The position numbers were made by a program, and so were the translations under genes. This document shows, in pieces, positions 15,238 to 22,239 of a stretch of 62,756 bases of DNA. Under the pieces are notes generated by a model. It saw only the letters and a list, made by a program, of their open reading frames with translations, was not told the origin of the DNA and ran no database searches. Within the stretch, counting starts at the first letter, position 1, and each line of letters starts with the position of its first letter. Source of the DNA: Nocardia aobensis NBRC 100429 (GTDB taxonomy: Bacteria; Actinomycetota; Actinomycetes; Mycobacteriales; Mycobacteriaceae); NCBI RefSeq assembly GCF_000308375.1, contig NZ_BAFQ01000293.1:1-62756 (forward strand). Reading direction: 5' to 3'.

Positions 15238-16188
15238 ATGCGGATCGGAGTGACAGGCGGCTCCGGCTTCATCGGAGCCCATGTGATTCGCCGGCTCGCC
15301 GAGTCCGGGCACACCGTGTACGCCCTGGATACGGTGGCCCCGTCGAGACCGGACCCCCGTGCGCAGTTCCGCCGGCTGGACGTCCTCGACTCGGCTGCCG
15401 TCCTCGACGCGTCGTCGGATCTCGAGGTGATCTTCCACTTGGCCGGGATGTCGAATGTCGATGTCGCGCAACATGATCCGCTGCGCACGGTCCGGTTGAA
15501 CGTGGACGGCACCGCCCATGTTCTGGAAGCGGTGCGGGTCCACGGCCTGCGCCGAATGGTGTTCGCGAGCACGGTCTGGGTGTACGGCGCCGCCTACGAC
15601 ATCTCCGGCGGGACCGAGCCGCTGACGGAGGCGGCGCCGATGGCGCCGGCCAAGGCCGGCCACATCTACACCTCGACCAAGATCGCGGCGGAAACCCTGA
15701 TCCACAGCTACGCCGAGACCTACGAGGTGCCGTTCACGATCCTGCGCTACGGCGTGCCGTACGGGCCCGGCATGCGAGACGAACTCGTACTGGCCCGATT
15801 CGTCCGCAGAGCCCTCGCGGGGGAACCCCTGACCATCGCCGGGGACGGTAAACAGTTCCGCAACTACGTATTCGTCGAGGATCTCGCCGACGCGCATGCG
15901 CTGGTGCTCGACGACGCTGCCGAAAACCAGGTGATAGCGCTGGAAGGAAACGAGCGCGTGAGTGTCCTCGACATGGCGGAGGCGGTCCAAGCGCGTTTCC
16001 CCGGCACCACGATCGAACACGTTCCGGCGCGGCCCGGCGACTTCCGGGGCATCGACGTGTCGAACGCACTGGCGCGGACACTGGTCGGATGGCGGCCCAC
16101 GACCTCGTTCCAGGACGGTGTCCGCCGGTACGTCGAGTGGTATCTGGCGGAGCATCCCGACACGGCAGCCGCACACGGAAACGGGTAG
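15238..16188 (+). CDS. NAD-dependent sugar epimerase/dehydratase
   Basis: A 316-residue extended SDR. The NAD site is MRIGVTGGSGFIGAHVIRRL, with the catalytic Tyr-x3-Lys at Y144/K148 (HIYTSTKIAAE). Other family patterns are IFHLAGMSNVDVAQHDPLRTVRLNVDG and ILRYGVPYGPGM. It acts on nucleotide sugars as an epimerase, dehydratase or reductase; the product is unknown. It lies between the DegT aminotransferase and the glycosyltransferase in a closely spaced operon, consistent with supplying or modifying the sugar that is then aminated and transferred. Confidence 0.9.
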   Translation: MRIGVTGGSGFIGAHVIRRLAESGHTVYALDTVAPSRPDPRAQFRRLDVLDSAAVLDASSDLEVIFHLAGMSNVDVAQHDPLRTVRLNVDGTAHVLEAVRVHGLRRMVFASTVWVYGAAYDISGGTEPLTEAAPMAPAKAGHIYTSTKIAAETLIHSYAETYEVPFTILRYGVPYGPGMRDELVLARFVRRALAGEPLTIAGDGKQFRNYVFVEDLADAHALVLDDAAENQVIALEGNERVSVLDMAEAVQARFPGTTIEHVPARPGDFRGIDVSNALARTLVGWRPTTSFQDGVRRYVEWYLAEHPDTAAAHGNG

Positions 16189-16190
16189 CC

Positions 16191-17306
16191 ATGGCGACGC
16201 CCTCCGCGCTGCTGCTGTCCGGCTCGCTCGGCATGGGACACGACGTGATGGCCGAAGCGTGCGCGGTGTCGCTGCGCCGGCGTGGCTGGACGACCGACAC
16301 CGTCGACAGCATGCGCATGATGGGGCACCGTCGAGGTGGGCTCGGGGAAGGGGTGTTTCGTGGCATGCTCGCCGTGCCGGGCCTGTACGACGCCTTCCAC
16401 TTCGGGCAACTGCGTTCCGGAGGCCGGCTGGCGCGGTTCATCGACGCGGCATCGTGCCGTTACCTCGTGCCCGCCCTCGACGAACGGCTGCGTGAACGGC
16501 CGGTCGAGTTGCTGGTGTCGGTGTTCGCGACCGGCGCCGCCGCCGCCGGCCGCATCAAGGAGCGCCATCCCGATGTCGTGAACGCGGTGTTCTGCACCGA
16601 CACCTGTCCCCATCGCTTGTGGGTCCACGACAACACCGATCTATACCTGGTCACCTCCGATCCGGCGGCCCGCTACATCCGGCGCTTCGATCCGGACGCG
16701 GAGATCGCGGTGGTGCCCGCGCCGGTGCGCCCGCAGTTCTACCTGGCGCCGACGCAGGCCGAGGCGCGGGAGGCGCTGGGCGTGCCTCCGGATGCGGAGT
16801 GCGTGTTGCTCATATCGGGGGCCTGGGGTATCGGCCCGCTGGTCGAGGCGGCCGACCTGATCGCGCGCGCAGGCGTCCATGTGCTCGCGGTGGCGGGCCG
16901 CAATGCCGGACTGGAATCCCGGTTGCGATCGCTGGCCGCGGCGACGGACCGGGTCGTCCCGTTCGGTTTCACCGACGAGATCCCCACGCTGATGGCCGCT
17001 GCCGATCTCGTCGTCACCTCGTCGGGCGACACCTGCGCGGAGGCGAGAGTCATCGGCCGGGACCTGTTGCTGCTCGACGTCGTGCCCGGACACGGCCGGG
17101 AAAACCTTCACCAGGAGCTCGTGCGCGGCGGCGCCGCGGTCACGTCCGCGCAGCCGGAGGCGATCCGGCGTTCCGTTTCGGCGTGTCTGCAGCGGGTGGA
17201 ACCATCGTCGCCTCGGGTCGCCGTCGAGCCCACGGCGTGGGAGGAAGCCTTCGGTGCCGTGCTGGAACGGGTCGGGCCGGCCGGCTGGGCGGCGCCCGCG
17301 CCGTGA
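16191..17306 (+). CDS. glycosyltransferase of the MGDG-synthase/MurG type
   Basis: A 371-residue GT-B glycosyltransferase. It has the MGDG-synthase-like N-terminal glycine motif LLLSGSLGMGHDVMAEA (His17) and the C-terminal nucleotide-sugar region FGFTDEIPTLMAAADLVVTSSGDTCAEA. This group moves a sugar from UDP-sugar to a lipid acceptor (diacylglycerol or another lipid) at the membrane. Start ATG at 16191, two bases after the epimerase stop. With its neighbours it suggests synthesis of a modified glycolipid. The acceptor and sugar are inference only. Confidence 0.85.
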   Translation: MATPSALLLSGSLGMGHDVMAEACAVSLRRRGWTTDTVDSMRMMGHRRGGLGEGVFRGMLAVPGLYDAFHFGQLRSGGRLARFIDAASCRYLVPALDERLRERPVELLVSVFATGAAAAGRIKERHPDVVNAVFCTDTCPHRLWVHDNTDLYLVTSDPAARYIRRFDPDAEIAVVPAPVRPQFYLAPTQAEAREALGVPPDAECVLLISGAWGIGPLVEAADLIARAGVHVLAVAGRNAGLESRLRSLAAATDRVVPFGFTDEIPTLMAAADLVVTSSGDTCAEARVIGRDLLLLDVVPGHGRENLHQELVRGGAAVTSAQPEAIRRSVSACLQRVEPSSPRVAVEPTAWEEAFGAVLERVGPAGWAAPAP

Positions 17307-18220
17307 ATCAGTCGCTGACCCACGGATTGCCCGCGGTGGTCGTGGCCGCGGCACTGTACGGTTGCGCGCCGGTGGTGCAGGCCGCGGCGGCACGGCAGAC
17401 CGCCCCGGGCGGCGGCCTGGGGCTCGCGCTGTTGGCCCGGCTGGCCGTGCGGCCCCTGTGGCTGCTCGGATTGACTTGTGAGATAGGCGGTTTCGCGGCC
17501 GAGGCATACGCGTTCTCGATCGCGCCGGCGACGCTGGTCGCGCCCTTGCTGACCCTGGATATGGTGTTCCTGGTCGTGCTGGCCCGGCGCGGGCTCGGTG
17601 AGCGGCTGGCCGCCGTGGGCCGGTACGGGATCGTCGCGATGGTGCTCGGCACCGGTCTGATGGCGTATGCGTTCGCCGGCGAATCATCCCTCGGTTCCCC
17701 GGCTTCGGACGGACAGATGGTGCTGTTCGCCGTCGTGGGCGCGGTGGCCGCGGGAGCCGGGGCGGTCGCCGGGGATCTCGGGTCGAGAACCGGCCGGGCA
17801 TGGGTCGCCGCGCTCGGTTTCGGCGCCGCGGCCGGAATCGCCTACGGCATCGCGACGGTCGCGACACGGCAGTTCGGATTGACCTTCGATGTCCACGACC
17901 CCTGGCGGCTGCTCGCCACCCCGACACCGTATGTGCTGGCAGTGTGCTCGCTGCTCGCGATCAGCCTGCTCCAGCGCGGACTGCAGGCGGGCGCGGCCGT
18001 GCTCACCTTCCCGGTCACCAGCGTCGTGTCCTCGCTCGTTCCCGTCGTGCTCGGGATCACCGTGCTCGGTGACGAGGTACCCGCTGGCCGGGCGGGTGCC
18101 GCCTTCGCGGTCGCGTTGGTGGCGATATCCGTCGGTGTGACATGTCTCGGTCGCGACCGCGCGGCGGCCGCGCGCGGCATCGAGGCGGACACCGACCTGA
18201 CCACGAGGAGTGCAGGGTGA
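17303..18220 (+). CDS. EamA/DMT-type membrane transporter
   Basis: A 305-residue membrane protein with about nine or ten hydrophobic helices, in the drug/metabolite-transporter pattern of short helices in two halves (GLALLARLAVRPLWLLGL ... APLLTLDMVFLVVLARRG; second half with LTFPVTSVVSSLVPVVLGI). It lacks substrate-specific motifs. Start GTG at 17303 overlaps the glycosyltransferase TGA (GTGA). Its place between a glycosyltransferase and GalE suggests export or flipping of the glycolipid or sugar intermediate, a role some DMT proteins play. Confidence 0.8.
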   Translation: MNQSLTHGLPAVVVAAALYGCAPVVQAAAARQTAPGGGLGLALLARLAVRPLWLLGLTCEIGGFAAEAYAFSIAPATLVAPLLTLDMVFLVVLARRGLGERLAAVGRYGIVAMVLGTGLMAYAFAGESSLGSPASDGQMVLFAVVGAVAAGAGAVAGDLGSRTGRAWVAALGFGAAAGIAYGIATVATRQFGLTFDVHDPWRLLATPTPYVLAVCSLLAISLLQRGLQAGAAVLTFPVTSVVSSLVPVVLGITVLGDEVPAGRAGAAFAVALVAISVGVTCLGRDRAAAARGIEADTDLTTRSAG

Positions 18221-19203
18221 CCTGGCTCGTGACCGGTGGCGGCGGTTATATCGGATCGCACGTGGTGCGCGCTCTGCTCGCGGCCGGACGGCCCGTGGTC
18301 GTCCTCGACGACTTCTCGACCGGCCGCCGTGCCGTGATCCCCGACGACGTCGCGACGGTCGCGGCGTCGATCACCGATTTCGCGGCCGTGACCGCCGTCC
18401 TGCGCGACTACGAGATCACCGGTGTCGCCCACCTCGCCGGCCGGAAGTCCGCGGTGGACTCGGTGACCCATCCGCTCGAGTACTACGAGCAGAACACGGG
18501 TGGCACGCGCACCCTGCTCGCCGCGATGCATGCCACCGGCGTCGAGCATCTCGTATTCTCCTCCAGCGCAGCGGTATACGGTTCGCAGACCGGTGACGGA
18601 TCGGTCGGCGAACACGCACCGCCGCGCCCGATCAACCCCTACGGGCGCAGCAAACTCGCCTGCGAGTGGATCGTCGCCGACGCCGCCGCGGAATTCGACA
18701 GGCTGAACTCGACCGTTCTGCGCTATTTCAACGTCGCCGGGGCGGGCGGCCCCGGGCTCGGTGACCGGAATGCGACGGGGCTGGTACCCAATGTCCTGCA
18801 AGCGATTTCGTCCGGTCGCCCCCCGGTCGTCTTCGGTGCCGACTACCCGACGCCGGACGGATCCTGTGTCCGCGACTTCGTGCACGTGCTCGACGTCGCG
18901 AACGCACACGTCAGTGCGGCCGAACGGCTCGAGTGTGGACAGCCGGGTACTTCGGTCTACAACGTCGGAACCGGGCGCGGGTACTCGGTATTCGAAATTC
19001 TCGTTGCCGCCCGCGCGGTGACCGGCGAACGATTCCGCCATCTCGTCGGCGACCGACGGCCGGGGGACCCGCCCCGGGTGATCGCCGACATCGCGAGGAT
19101 CGGCGACGAACTGGGGTGGCGGGCGCGGCTGGGACTGGCGGAGATGCTGGGCAGCGAATGGGAAGCCCGGTGTGGTGTGCGAGGCGGGCTGACGGGCGCA
19201 TGA
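18217..19203 (+). CDS. galE: UDP-glucose 4-epimerase
   Basis: A 328-residue extended SDR with all GalE hallmarks: the NAD site VTGGGGYIGSHVV (residues 6-18), FSSSAAVYG, the catalytic Y142/K146 (NPYGRSKLACEW), LRYFNVAGAG and RDFVHVLDVANAH. It interconverts UDP-glucose/UDP-galactose or the N-acetyl forms. GTG at 18217 shares GTGA with the preceding stop. In this operon it probably supplies the galactose-type donor for the glycosyltransferase. A housekeeping galE elsewhere in the genome cannot be excluded. Confidence 0.88.
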   Translation: MTWLVTGGGGYIGSHVVRALLAAGRPVVVLDDFSTGRRAVIPDDVATVAASITDFAAVTAVLRDYEITGVAHLAGRKSAVDSVTHPLEYYEQNTGGTRTLLAAMHATGVEHLVFSSSAAVYGSQTGDGSVGEHAPPRPINPYGRSKLACEWIVADAAAEFDRLNSTVLRYFNVAGAGGPGLGDRNATGLVPNVLQAISSGRPPVVFGADYPTPDGSCVRDFVHVLDVANAHVSAAERLECGQPGTSVYNVGTGRGYSVFEILVAARAVTGERFRHLVGDRRPGDPPRVIADIARIGDELGWRARLGLAEMLGSEWEARCGVRGGLTGA

Positions 19204-19949
19204 AATCCGCTGTCGCGCACGTGGCGACCGCCGGTGCCGGTGCGGTCCTGCTGAATGCCCTCCCATCGGTCACGGCGATCTCGACGGTTCGCACCCGCCT
19301 GACCCCCGGCCTGTCCGGACACTCGGAGACCGGCACAGTCGCACTGACCTTCGACGACGGCCCGGATCCGGAATCGACGCCGGCCATCCTCGACGCACTG
19401 GCCGCCGCGCGCGTGCACGCGACGTTCTTTCTGCTCGGCTCGATGCTCGAGCGGGCGCCTGCGCTCGGCGCGGAGATCGTCGCCGCCGGGCACGAGGTGG
19501 CGGTGCACGGGTGGAGTCACCGCTGCCTGCTGGCGCGCGGGCCCGTATCGACGTACCGCGACATCGCCCGCGGGTATGACCTGATCACGGAGGCGACGGG
19601 GAGCAGGCCGCGGCACTATCGACCGCCGTACGGGATACTCTCGGCCGCGGCGCTGGCCACGGCCCGGCGGCTGGAACTGACGCCGGTGCTGTGGACGGCG
19701 TGCGGGAAGGACTGGGTGCGGACCGCTACGCCGGACACCGTGGCACACCGGGTGGTCCGCGAACTTCGGCCCGGTGCCACCGTCCTGCTACACGACTCCG
19801 ACTGCACATCGGCATCCGGCGCGTGTCGCGCGACCCTCGGCGCGATCCCGCGGATCGTGGACGAATGCGCCGAGCGTGGCCTGGTCGTCGGCTCTCTCGC
19901 GGAGCGGACGCATACCGCTCGGCATGCTCCGCGCAGCCGCACCGGGTAG
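19200..19949 (+). CDS. NodB-domain polysaccharide deacetylase
   Basis: A 249-residue carbohydrate esterase 4 (NodB) protein. Metal and catalytic residues are in place: LTFDDGPDP (D52, D53), VHGWSH (H103, H107) and RPPYG (141-145). The N-terminus (residues 5-28) is hydrophobic and may be an uncleaved membrane anchor, placing the enzyme outside or at the membrane. Family members remove N-acetyl groups from GlcNAc-type sugars. It is the last gene of the operon (ATGA overlap with galE), so it may deacetylate the exported amino sugar. Confidence 0.9.
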   Translation: MKSAVAHVATAGAGAVLLNALPSVTAISTVRTRLTPGLSGHSETGTVALTFDDGPDPESTPAILDALAAARVHATFFLLGSMLERAPALGAEIVAAGHEVAVHGWSHRCLLARGPVSTYRDIARGYDLITEATGSRPRHYRPPYGILSAAALATARRLELTPVLWTACGKDWVRTATPDTVAHRVVRELRPGATVLLHDSDCTSASGACRATLGAIPRIVDECAERGLVVGSLAERTHTARHAPRSRTG

Positions 19950-19988
19950 CCCGATCGCTGGGACTCACCTCGCCGGCACGGCCCGGTG

Positions 19989-20255
19989 TCAGGCGTCTTC
20001 GAGGGCTTCGCCGATCTCGTGGGCCACGCGGTTGTGTTGATTCTCCGCGAGCCAGTGGCCGCCGGCCAGCACCAGCGCGACCGGCCATTCGATGATCTCC
20101 GCGGCGGCCAGGGCGCCGAGTGCGCCGTAGTAGGCCAGCTGTTCGGGGCGGGGGACCGGTACTCGGCCGAGCAGGGGAAGTTCCACCGCGAAACTGTGCG
20201 CGGCCATGACCTTGTCGACCGCGTTCCGGTGGCTGGTGTGCGTTTCGTCGGCCAT
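19989..20255 (-). CDS. small membrane protein with WPV/GG motif
   Basis: An 88-residue protein starting at ATG 20255, with GGGAGG 7 nt upstream. After a charged N-terminus (HTSHRNAVDKVMAAHSFAVELP) it has two hydrophobic segments, LAYYGALGALAAAEII and WPVALVLAGGHWLAE, and a short charged tail. The segment (E/D)WPV-x-L-x3-GG recurs in the gene at 20494-20925, so the two appear distantly related in this region. No known family was recognised. It is convergent with the sugar operon. Confidence 0.7.
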   Translation of the reverse strand: MADETHTSHRNAVDKVMAAHSFAVELPLLGRVPVPRPEQLAYYGALGALAAAEIIEWPVALVLAGGHWLAENQHNRVAHEIGEALEDA

Positions 20256-20309
20256 ATGTTGCCTCCCGGTCATGTGATATTCGGGGTCTCGACGCCTGGG
20301 TTCGGCACA

Positions 20310-20456
20310 GTGTCCATCGTGAGGACCTCTGATGTAGGCGGCCGGGATCCGCTGACGGGCGCACTGACGCAGGTGCTGACCGTCCCGCTGCGCGAGTTGT
20401 ACGCGGTGTTGTGGCGCCTGGGCGTGATCGACGTCGTCGGCGAATCATCACGCTGA
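20310..20456 (+). CDS. small hypothetical protein (about 48 residues)
   Basis: A short plus-strand frame between two minus-strand genes. From codon 10 on, nearly every third position is G or C and the protein looks folded (DPLTGALTQVLTVPLRELYAVLWRLGVIDVVGE), which argues for real coding. The start is uncertain: GTG at 20310 or 20319; a GTG at 20274 would add a less convincing N-terminus. No family was recognised. It is divergent from the WPV-motif membrane protein at 19989-20255. Confidence 0.5.
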   Translation: MSIVRTSDVGGRDPLTGALTQVLTVPLRELYAVLWRLGVIDVVGESSR

Positions 20457-20493
20457 TCGCCCCACGCTACGCCTGAGCCGACACCGCCGCGGG

Positions 20494-20925
20494 CTAAGCC
20501 TTGCTCGGTACGTGCCGCGATCCGGTCGCGGTCTCCCCGGCGGGGGGCTTCCCCTCGTCGTCGCTGGGGAGGGCCGGTCGCTCACCGGGCGCCTGCTGCT
20601 CGTCACGCGCGGCAGGAGCATCGGTCGCGGATGCCGGTCGCTGGTCCGGGTGCGAAATGAGCTTCCGGATCACGAGTGCGGTGCCACCCACGCCCAACAG
20701 CACAGGCCAGTCCACGACTCCCGTAGCTCCGATCGCGGCCAGCGTGAGCGCGGCCGCCGGCGTCGAATGACTGCCGCTGCTCAGTCCGCTGCGCACGCCG
20801 GACACGACGCCCTGCATGCCGCCGAGAACACCGTTGACCGCAGCGCCGCCCACCGCCCCGGCCGCGGATGTGGTCGCATCGGCCGTCCACGAAATTGCTT
20901 TTACCCCACCCTCGAGAAGGTCCAT
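20494..20925 (-). CDS. membrane protein with WPV/GG motif and acidic tail
   Basis: A 143-residue protein starting at ATG 20925 (AAGGGAG 5 nt upstream). Residues 1-50 are Gly/Ala/Ser-rich, with small-residue spacing (AAGAVGGAAVNGVLGGMQGVVSGVRSGL) typical of tightly packing helices. Residues 58-85 form a hydrophobic pair including VDWPVLLGVGGTALVIRKLI. The last 55 residues are Pro/Asp/Glu-rich and probably disordered. The WPV-GG segment resembles that of the neighbouring 88-residue protein. The function is unknown. Confidence 0.7.
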   Translation of the reverse strand: MDLLEGGVKAISWTADATTSAAGAVGGAAVNGVLGGMQGVVSGVRSGLSSGSHSTPAAALTLAAIGATGVVDWPVLLGVGGTALVIRKLISHPDQRPASATDAPAARDEQQAPGERPALPSDDEGKPPAGETATGSRHVPSKA

Positions 20926-21144
20926 CGTCACTCCCTTGAGTTCACCTTGTGGACATCTGCGAGCAAGCTGCAGTCTACTCGTGGCGTGGGGTCGCGCCGG
21001 GGGCGGCGACCGAGATGAAACATGCGCCGGCACTCCCCGCGACGGCGTGCCTCGTCCGGTCGAGTGCCGACGGACCCTTGTGGTCGATGCGGCGGCGGGC
21101 GGAGAATTGGCGTGTGTAGTCCGGACTCTCGAGGAAGAATTGCG

Positions 21145-21351
21145 ATGTCTCGAAGGATTGGTCTTGCCGTCGCGGCGGCCGTCACCACGTTGACCTTGGG
21201 AGCCGCCGCCCCCGCTATCGCCTCGGCCGCGGCGCCCGCGACCGACCGGCCGGCGACCAGTGACACAGCTGCTCAGGCGACGCAGATTCAGTGGCTTTCC
21301 GTGTGTCTGAACCTTCCGGCCGGATCGGCGAGCGTCAGCTTCTGCATCTAG
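21145..21351 (+). CDS. small secreted peptide precursor
   Basis: A 68-residue protein with a clear Sec signal peptide (MSRRIGLAVAAAVTTLTLG ... AIASAAAPA, cleavage near residue 30). The mature peptide is only about 38 residues: a Thr/Ala/Asp-rich linker and a hydrophobic C-terminus, QWLSVCLNLPAGSASVSFCI. Two Cys, 13 positions apart, could form a disulfide. No family was recognised. The ATG at 21145 follows GAGGAAG. It stands alone between minus-strand genes. Confidence 0.7.
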   Translation: MSRRIGLAVAAAVTTLTLGAAAPAIASAAAPATDRPATSDTAAQATQIQWLSVCLNLPAGSASVSFCI

Positions 21352-21420
21352 CGCGGGACGTGTGGCGGGCACCGGTTGCGCCGGTGCCGGTGGAAACGTG
21401 TCACCGTCGCGGTGGATGAT

Positions 21421-22203
21421 CTAGTCGCGGGTGGGAGGGCGCACCTGGCGATCCGCTCCGACCGCGGCTCGAATTCTGGTGACGAGGTCGTCGAGTCGCC
21501 GCTGATGCGAACCCTCCCAGTAGATCCGGTGGCAATCCCGGCATTCTCTGAAAGTGTCGTAGTACTTGCGGGTGAGTGGTTCGAGCCTGTCGATGACGTC
21601 CCGTTCGGCCACGTCGGTCAGCAGGCCCCCGCAGGGCAGGCAGCGGCTGAACGGTATCAGCCGGTCGGCCAGATCGAGCCGGCGGATCACCTCGACGAGC
21701 TGATCGAAGGGCCGGTTCGAGCGCACGAAGACGCCGTGGGTCACATTGCGGCGCTTCAGGAGTCCGCGGTCGCGGGTGAGGATGATCCGGTGTTCGTCGG
21801 CGGCGGCCGTTGCCAGCGCGGCATCGTCGGTGTCCGAGGGGATTCGGGCGTCGAGGCCCATCAACCGCATGAGCCGGGCGAGCCCGCCGAGATTGACGTC
21901 CACGATGAAACGCGGATCGCGCAGCGGGCGGGGACGGACCCGCGTGGACGGCCCGATGTCGAGGGTCTCGAACACCGGGTAGGCGGCGAGCCGATCGCCC
22001 GGCCGCGGGTGGTGACCGAAATCGACGGATTCACCGTTCACCAGCATGAGGTCGACCTCGGTATGCGGGATGCCCGCGGCCTCGACGATGTCTTTCACGG
22101 TCTGATGCGGACGGATCGGACGCCGCTGCGCGACGTACCGTGCGCCCGGCGGCACGAAGTCGTTCAGCTCGGCATACACCCGCAGCTCGACACTCGCGGT
22201 CAT
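21421..22203 (-). CDS. Mut7-C RNase-domain protein with ubiquitin-like N-terminus
   Basis: A 260-residue protein with two parts. Residues 1-85 form a ThiS/ubiquitin-like domain (VELRVYAELNDFVPPGAR ... IPHTEVDLMLVNGESVDF). Residues 100-240 are a Mut7-C PIN-like RNase domain (RFIVDVNLGGLARLMRLMGLD, SDTDDAALATAA, ILTRDRGLLKRR) ending in a zinc ribbon, CLPCGG ... CRDCHRIYW. This architecture is known in actinobacteria, and the PIN-like Asp residues suggest ribonuclease activity. The target RNA is unknown. It lies 36 bp downstream of nothing cotranscribed except possibly the arabinosyltransferase behind it. Confidence 0.88.
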   Translation of the reverse strand: MTASVELRVYAELNDFVPPGARYVAQRRPIRPHQTVKDIVEAAGIPHTEVDLMLVNGESVDFGHHPRPGDRLAAYPVFETLDIGPSTRVRPRPLRDPRFIVDVNLGGLARLMRLMGLDARIPSDTDDAALATAAADEHRIILTRDRGLLKRRNVTHGVFVRSNRPFDQLVEVIRRLDLADRLIPFSRCLPCGGLLTDVAERDVIDRLEPLTRKYYDTFRECRDCHRIYWEGSHQRRLDDLVTRIRAAVGADRQVRPPTRD

Positions 22204-22239
22204 GCGGTCATTGTCGTCCTGCTCCGGGACGCGACGCGA

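Noticed and set aside
13852..16176. Open minus-strand frame of about 774 codons
   Set aside because: It is antisense to the DegT aminotransferase and epimerase genes, which have clear motifs; the product is a low-quality shadow.
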